Part shown: in pieces, positions 60,292-64,000 of the stretch
How positions within the stretch are numbered: the stretch's first letter is position 1
Layout: each line of letters opens with the position of its first letter
Assembly: GCA_014338405.1 (NCBI GenBank)
Contig: JTDE01021483.1
Coordinates: forward strand, 1-64,000
Length of the DNA: 64,000 nt
Origin: Paragonimus skrjabini miyazakii
Taxonomy: Eukaryota; Platyhelminthes; Trematoda; Plagiorchiida; Troglotrematidae
Direction of reading: 5' to 3'
Notes under the pieces: generated by a model
Database searches by the model: none
Told to the model about the DNA's origin: nothing
Seen by the model: only the letters and a program-made list of their open reading frames with translations
Made by a program: the position numbers and the translations under genes

Positions 60292-60709
60292 CAAACGGTT
60301 AAAGGCGTGAATTTGTCAAACGGAGGCTCGTCTGCCACGAACATATCACCCCGTGTAACTGCAGGGAATATTTCTATGCAATCAAACGCCCTCATATCTC
60401 CTACCTCGACACAGGGTACTTACGATGCTCCGAAAGTAGCTGCCAAACCAATCTCAATGTCAGTAACGCAGCCTGGTGGCATGGTGAACGCCAAATCCCC
60501 CGCGTTCTCTATAGCTCATCGAGATTATCCAAAGGTGTCTGTTGCCAATGCGCCGGGCCGCGTCGGTAGCACAAGTAACGTGTTGTGTGCGGGTCAAGTA
60601 GGCGGGGATCAAACAGCAGGTTTGCCAAATGCTTCACGGACTAACAAATGGCGAGCTAATACAGACACTTTAGATCGGCCGAAATCGCGCGTGGATGAAT
60701 CTCATACAA
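60292..60709 (+). CDS. CIN85/CD2AP-like adaptor, Ser/Asn/Pro-rich linker exon
   Basis: A pyrimidine-rich acceptor (TCTATTTTCTTTCTGTTCGGATGTCAAATAG|CAA) and a perfect donor (ACAA|GTAAGT) bound a 418-base open exon, starting in phase 0 and ending in phase 1. It encodes about 139 residues, low in hydrophobics and rich in Ser, Thr, Asn, Ala, Gly and Pro. Stretches include 'SNGGSSATNISPRVTAGN', 'APKVAAKPISM' and 'DRPKSRVDE'. This fits the disordered region between the last SH3 and the coiled coil of CIN85/CD2AP, which in vertebrates carries partner-binding proline motifs. The start phase matches the phase-0 end of the SH3 exon at 50122, so the two can be joined directly. Assignment to this gene rests on position, strand and phase, not on a motif. 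Confidence 0.7.
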
Positions 60710-62480
60710 GTAAGTTAATCAAGTTCACGTGAAAGTAATATTGGGGGGGGGGGGTTATGATGAAAATGTCTCACAATGTTGCGTTAATTCTCTCACTTGT
60801 GACAACCGAGGTTCACTGGGCTCGACAATATCCTTTTTTTAAATTGAAACCACACGGAGATGGACGACTGGGACACTTCCATGGTATGTGGATGAAAGGC
60901 GTCCTCTGCACATACTCCCTAAAAATCTTTATCCGACGGTAATTAACTACCTCCGAGGAAACAAAGTTCGGACAGGTTCACCAATTGACCATAGCTGTCC
61001 TGTCGCGATTTTCGTGGAACGTCGCTCCTATCCAGCTGGTCAGAACGGCCTGTGGTAGAAATTTACTCTGTATGCCGGACAGAACTCCGGTGCACCGTTG
61101 AGTAAGTATCAGGTGACACGACGGTTTTCGGCATGTGTGCAAATAGGACAGTGTGATGTCAATCGAAGCGGGTGTATGCGATGTGAATGGTCGACTGCAA
61201 TGTGTCATCCTTGGAGATACGTCGTATAACTGACTGTTCAGGAGCTGCTGATTGTGGATCATGTCTAAATTTACTTAGATTTTGTTTGAAACTTTAGTCG
61301 GTTAATGTGTACCTATCTGTTTGCAGCAACAAATTACGGGATCTGTCCCACAGATAACCCTCACCAATCAATGCTACATGATTTCAGTTTTGTCCCTCAC
61401 TCAATAGTCACTATGGTGGCACGGCAATGATTTTTATTCAACGTAAATAAACGTTTCACTTCACGCCGTTCACACTCTTCCAGCTATATCTCCCACCCGA
61501 TTAGACTGGAAATAATTTTGACCGATAGCAACGTAAGAGAAAACCTAAATGGTATGAGCACGCTGGACACCCCTGTGATCTCCATGACTTTCAGTACACT
61601 TTCCGTATTGCACACACAATTACTCAGTGTTCATCCTGCTTGTTCACTCGGCTTGCCACACTTTTACCTCTCGTCCGTGTACAATGACTTGATTTTCCAC
61701 CATAATCTCAAATTCGTAGGCAAATGAAATTCAGAAGGAGTTGTAAGTTATTGTGGAATAGGTCTGCTGAAGAAGTTCCTTGAATAGACATTCACAAGGA
61801 CAGCCTCTTGGAGATAAACTGTGTGACCTGGGGCATTAGTGCGAACACTCAAGACATTAATGTTCGACTTTCCTTTTTTCACGCAGCACATTGAAATAAC
61901 AGTAAGATAAATGCCAGTGTGTTATTACCTTATGTGACGAACGACAAATTATACCACAATCTCAGCATCACGGAAAAAGATGCACGTGGTCCTGCCTAAA
62001 TTAGAGTGTGCTGTCAGACATTGGATTTCCTTCATTTGGATTGCTCCTTGATTTTGGGATCCTATTTTTTAATGTATGTTTCAACAACTAATCGCTTTCT
62101 GAAATGATTTCATTCCGATTGCACCAGTCCAAGATTCTTAGGTGAGCATTGGAATTTATCTCGCCTCATGTACGGCGTCAATATCCTGAGTATTCTGCGG
62201 GCACACGCCATATTCAGAACCCAATATTCATCAATGGTTTGATTTACCTTAGTTGAACCAATGCCAACAGTGTTACGCACATCCACTCGTAGATGTAATT
62301 TTAGTACTCTTATGGCCTGATCACTTACTTCACTGGAAGTGTTTGCTAGTGAATTCCTAACCTCTAGCATTTTATCCGTCCGATTGTACGCTATCTGCAT
62401 CATATTTAAACGTTTGAATTGTTTGTTTTGGGTAGGCGACTGAAAAGATTAAACGAAATGCCAACATTCCGCAACATATA
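60710..62480. other. intron sequence, nothing recognised
   Basis: It begins with the donor and contains a poly-G run near 60743-60754. The 97-codon minus-strand frame at 62110-62403 is Arg/Leu-rich and could be an exon or transposon remnant, but no motif supports it. Confidence 0.35.
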
Positions 62481-62484
62481 TATC

Positions 62485-62645
62485 TCCTGATGAGTAGTAG
62501 GGGTTTTGGTTCTCATATAGATTGAACATCATCCACAATTGATCGTAGCTGTCACATTCCTTTAGACTTTCCAGTCTGCCCCTGCCGAAAAGAAGCACTA
62601 GACTCGAGTTTCGCTCTCATTAGAGCTCGTCAGTAATGTATATAT
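62485..62645 (-). repeat. hammerhead-ribozyme SINE, 5'-truncated copy H5
   Basis: The minus strand carries the ribozyme and the 3' half of the family (tail 'CTACGATCAATTGTGGATGATGTTCAATC...AAAACCCCTACTACTCATCAG') but no tRNA-like head. It starts a few bases before stem I at 62645, as expected for a 5'-truncated or cleaved copy. Confidence 0.8.
62596..62638 (-). ncRNA. hammerhead ribozyme (in SINE copy H5), best-preserved core
   Basis: Minus strand: CATTA (stem I), CTGACGA, GCTCT-AATG-AGAGC (stem II, five perfect pairs with the classic G-C next to the core), GAAA, CTCGAG (stem III palindrome), TC, TAGTG (stem I partner, one G-T wobble). All invariant hammerhead bases are present. The 5' end of this SINE copy lies close to the ribozyme. 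Confidence 0.85.
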
Positions 62646-62649
62646 TTCT

Positions 62650-63777
62650 TCTCTCTGTTCTGAAAAATTAGATAAACTGGACCTAGTGTTTGAAATAAGA
62701 AAGGCCCAATACTCCGTGTTTCTACAATCCCCGTTAAAGCCGTAAACTCTGGGCTATGTTAATGTCGGATTAGAGAAAACCGATGGGGGTTGTTGGTATA
62801 CCGAAATTACTGTCTGCATGAGTCCAGTTGGACAAAATACTGTTTCGTCAGTAAACAACATTGGATGTACGTCTCTTTCCGATAAATGCCCCAGGCAAAA
62901 CGACTAGCGCTTGTTTCTTACTGAGTAGAGAATCCTCTGTAATCGGGCTTGCCGTTGTGACCAACAAATCCATCTATTGTTTTCTATGTAGAGTGGACTT
63001 CGGTGTGTTACAGTCCTGAACGAGTCAACGGAGGATCTTTTTGGAGTTACTTTTTGCACTTCGCAGGACATCACCAGACTAACTATCACTTGTTGAAGTA
63101 CTCAATCAACAACTTCCCTTCGGATTGTGACTACTCACTGTTGTAACTAACTTTCTCACTGGTCTTTGAATGGATCACATACCCACATGCTTCGCATTAA
63201 CCTGGTAACTGATGTCACCCACACCTTCACAATCTACTACATGAACAAGAAATTGGTCCCAAACGCTGTTCAGTTATAAGGCTACCGTTCCATTGGGGTT
63301 TAACAATGTGATCTGATTCCAACATGATGCCTCGTCCAAAACAATTTGCGTACGACCAACGTTCGACAAGGTGAGATGAGCGAATTGTAAGAAAACACGA
63401 CCTAATATAACCACTTTCAAGTATACGACCGCAGAGAGGAACAGTTTACCTGATGGTCCATAGGTCCGAGCCGCCTTAGATGAAATGCAAGTATCGATGC
63501 TCATCCACCGGTAGAGTCATTGGCACTTACAGGTTGTGCAGTCCTAAAGAGGTCATTTGGTAAACAGACGATTTTCTTACAGGGAGCGTGCCACGCGCTT
63601 AACTCAGCTTATTTCGCTTAGTGCACACGTATCGTCATTTTAGAATTATCAGACTGAACCCTGTTTGACCCGTATGTTACGAACTGGTATATCGATTTAA
63701 ACCAAACGACTTCCACACTCTGAATATATCACTTTTCTGGACAAAACAGCCCAAACTGAACAACACTTATGATAAAG
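62650..63777. other. intron sequence, nothing recognised
   Basis: Short frames only. Minus-strand frames at 62904-63089 and 63274-63504 have no supported identity. Confidence 0.35.
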
Positions 63778-63933
63778 TGGTTCACATCGATCTCGACAAT
63801 ACAACCGTTTTCTACACCGTCACACAAATTGACGACTAAAATGGAAGAAAATGCTGATTTACACTGCATACAGCTCAATAAGGAGATCCTACAATTGATC
63901 GACGTCATACACAGCATAGCGCTTCGGCAGAAC

Positions 63934-63935
<2 letters not shown>
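63778..63935 (+). CDS. CIN85/CD2AP-like adaptor, probable C-terminal coiled-coil exon
   Basis: The open plus-strand frame reads 'FSTPSHKLTTKMEENADLHC', then 'IQLNKEILQLIDVIHSIALR' and 'QNE'. The Leu/Ile spacing gives a heptad-like amphipathic helix. It parallels the start of the C-terminal coiled coil of CD2AP/CIN85, where a 'TP' linker and an acidic stretch precede 'L..L...I..L...VE.L'. In the family this helix drives oligomerisation. Two acceptors are possible: after AAG at 63777 (phase 0), or after GAAG at 63847. The latter takes up the phase-1 end of the exon at 60709. The frame runs straight into the (TA)n tract and stops at 63973, with no donor seen in between, so the 3' limit is uncertain. 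Confidence 0.5.

Positions 63936-63974
<39 letters not shown>
63936..63974. repeat. (AT)n microsatellite, about 19 repeats
   Basis: An uninterrupted AT dinucleotide run directly follows the coiled-coil frame. Read in frame it gives alternating Tyr-Ile on the plus strand and likewise on the minus strand, which explains the long 'YIYI' frames there. Confidence 0.97.
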
Positions 63975-63975
<1 letters not shown>

Positions 63976-64000
63976 CATCGCATCAGGGTCCACACGAGGT

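Larger units (their letters stand above)
9585..64000 (+). other. CIN85/CD2AP/Cindr-like adaptor gene (locus extent)
   Basis: Exons with family-specific content occur in the order expected for CIN85/CD2AP: start codon and SH3-A, a linker with a 'GIG.G.IF' motif, a further SH3, a Ser/Pro linker, then a coiled coil. All are on the plus strand and spread over about 54 kb. Members of this family use SH3 domains to bind PxxxPR motifs (Cbl, Cbl-b and others) and a C-terminal coiled coil to oligomerise. They act in receptor endocytosis and cortical actin control. An SH3-B exon is not seen between 9747 and 35428, and phase shows a missing exon between 35629 and 49878. Exons may lie in the 100-N gaps or be too short to recognise. 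The 3' end is not seen. Confidence 0.75.

Noticed and set aside
63274..63504. Retroelement protease on the minus strand
   Set aside because: The frame is hydrophobic with a vague protease-like look but lacks a DTG/DSG active-site motif.
63729..63995. Minus-strand 88-codon ORF with a Tyr-Ile run
   Set aside because: The run is the AT microsatellite read in reverse, and the plus strand has the better coding explanation.

Overview
The window looks like nuclear DNA of a flatworm, most likely a digenean trematode (schistosome or liver/lung-fluke type). Exons are tiny and introns very long. The spaces are packed with decayed CR1-like and RTE-like LINEs whose proteins resemble those known from trematode genomes, Ty3/gypsy debris, and short retroposons carrying a hammerhead ribozyme, an arrangement known from the schistosome SM-alpha elements. 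The species is inferred, not shown. Three runs of exactly 100 N mark assembly gaps.

The only host gene I can name is a plus-strand homologue of the CIN85/CD2AP/Cindr endocytic adaptor (SH3KBP1 family), which spans most of the window. Supported exons are: the start codon plus first SH3 domain (9585), a linker with the family's 'GIGxGxIF..QPIxLK' motif (35429-35629), a later SH3 domain (49878-50122), a Ser/Pro/Asn-rich linker (60292-60709), and a probable C-terminal coiled-coil segment (about 63778-63935) that runs into a (TA)n tract. No SH3-B exon was found. Reading-frame phase between 35629 and 49878 shows that at least one exon is unaccounted for. A candidate lies near 48209. A minus-strand 109-codon ORF at 59455-59784 may be a second, unidentified coding unit.

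Region by region: 1.4-2.9 kb is a CR1/Jockey-type LINE remnant. 3.5-9.3 kb is a longer CR1-like LINE (ORF1, endonuclease, reverse transcriptase, C-terminus), interrupted by unrelated sequence and a 67-bp tandem array. From 9.6 kb on, the adaptor gene's introns hold RTE-like fragments (11.0, 21.3, 21.9, 27.9, 37.3, 40.4, 54.4 and 55.2-58.4 kb), another LINE family (44.5-45.6 kb), a gypsy integrase remnant (28.8-29.5 kb) and an inverted pair of LTR-like repeats (26.2 and 32.1 kb). They also hold a foldback element (43.1-43.5 kb), three tRNA-like SINEs (16.1, 19.8, 59.9 kb) and six copies of a hammerhead-ribozyme SINE (22.5, 25.1, 36.6, 45.6, 45.9, 62.5 kb).

The most interesting signal is the hammerhead SINE family: a tRNA-like head followed by a complete hammerhead core, with a conserved CUGAnGA box, stem II, GAAA, a palindromic stem III and a cleavage site flanked by complementary stem I arms. 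Its stems are retained or covary between copies. Two copies sit head to head at 45.6-46.1 kb.
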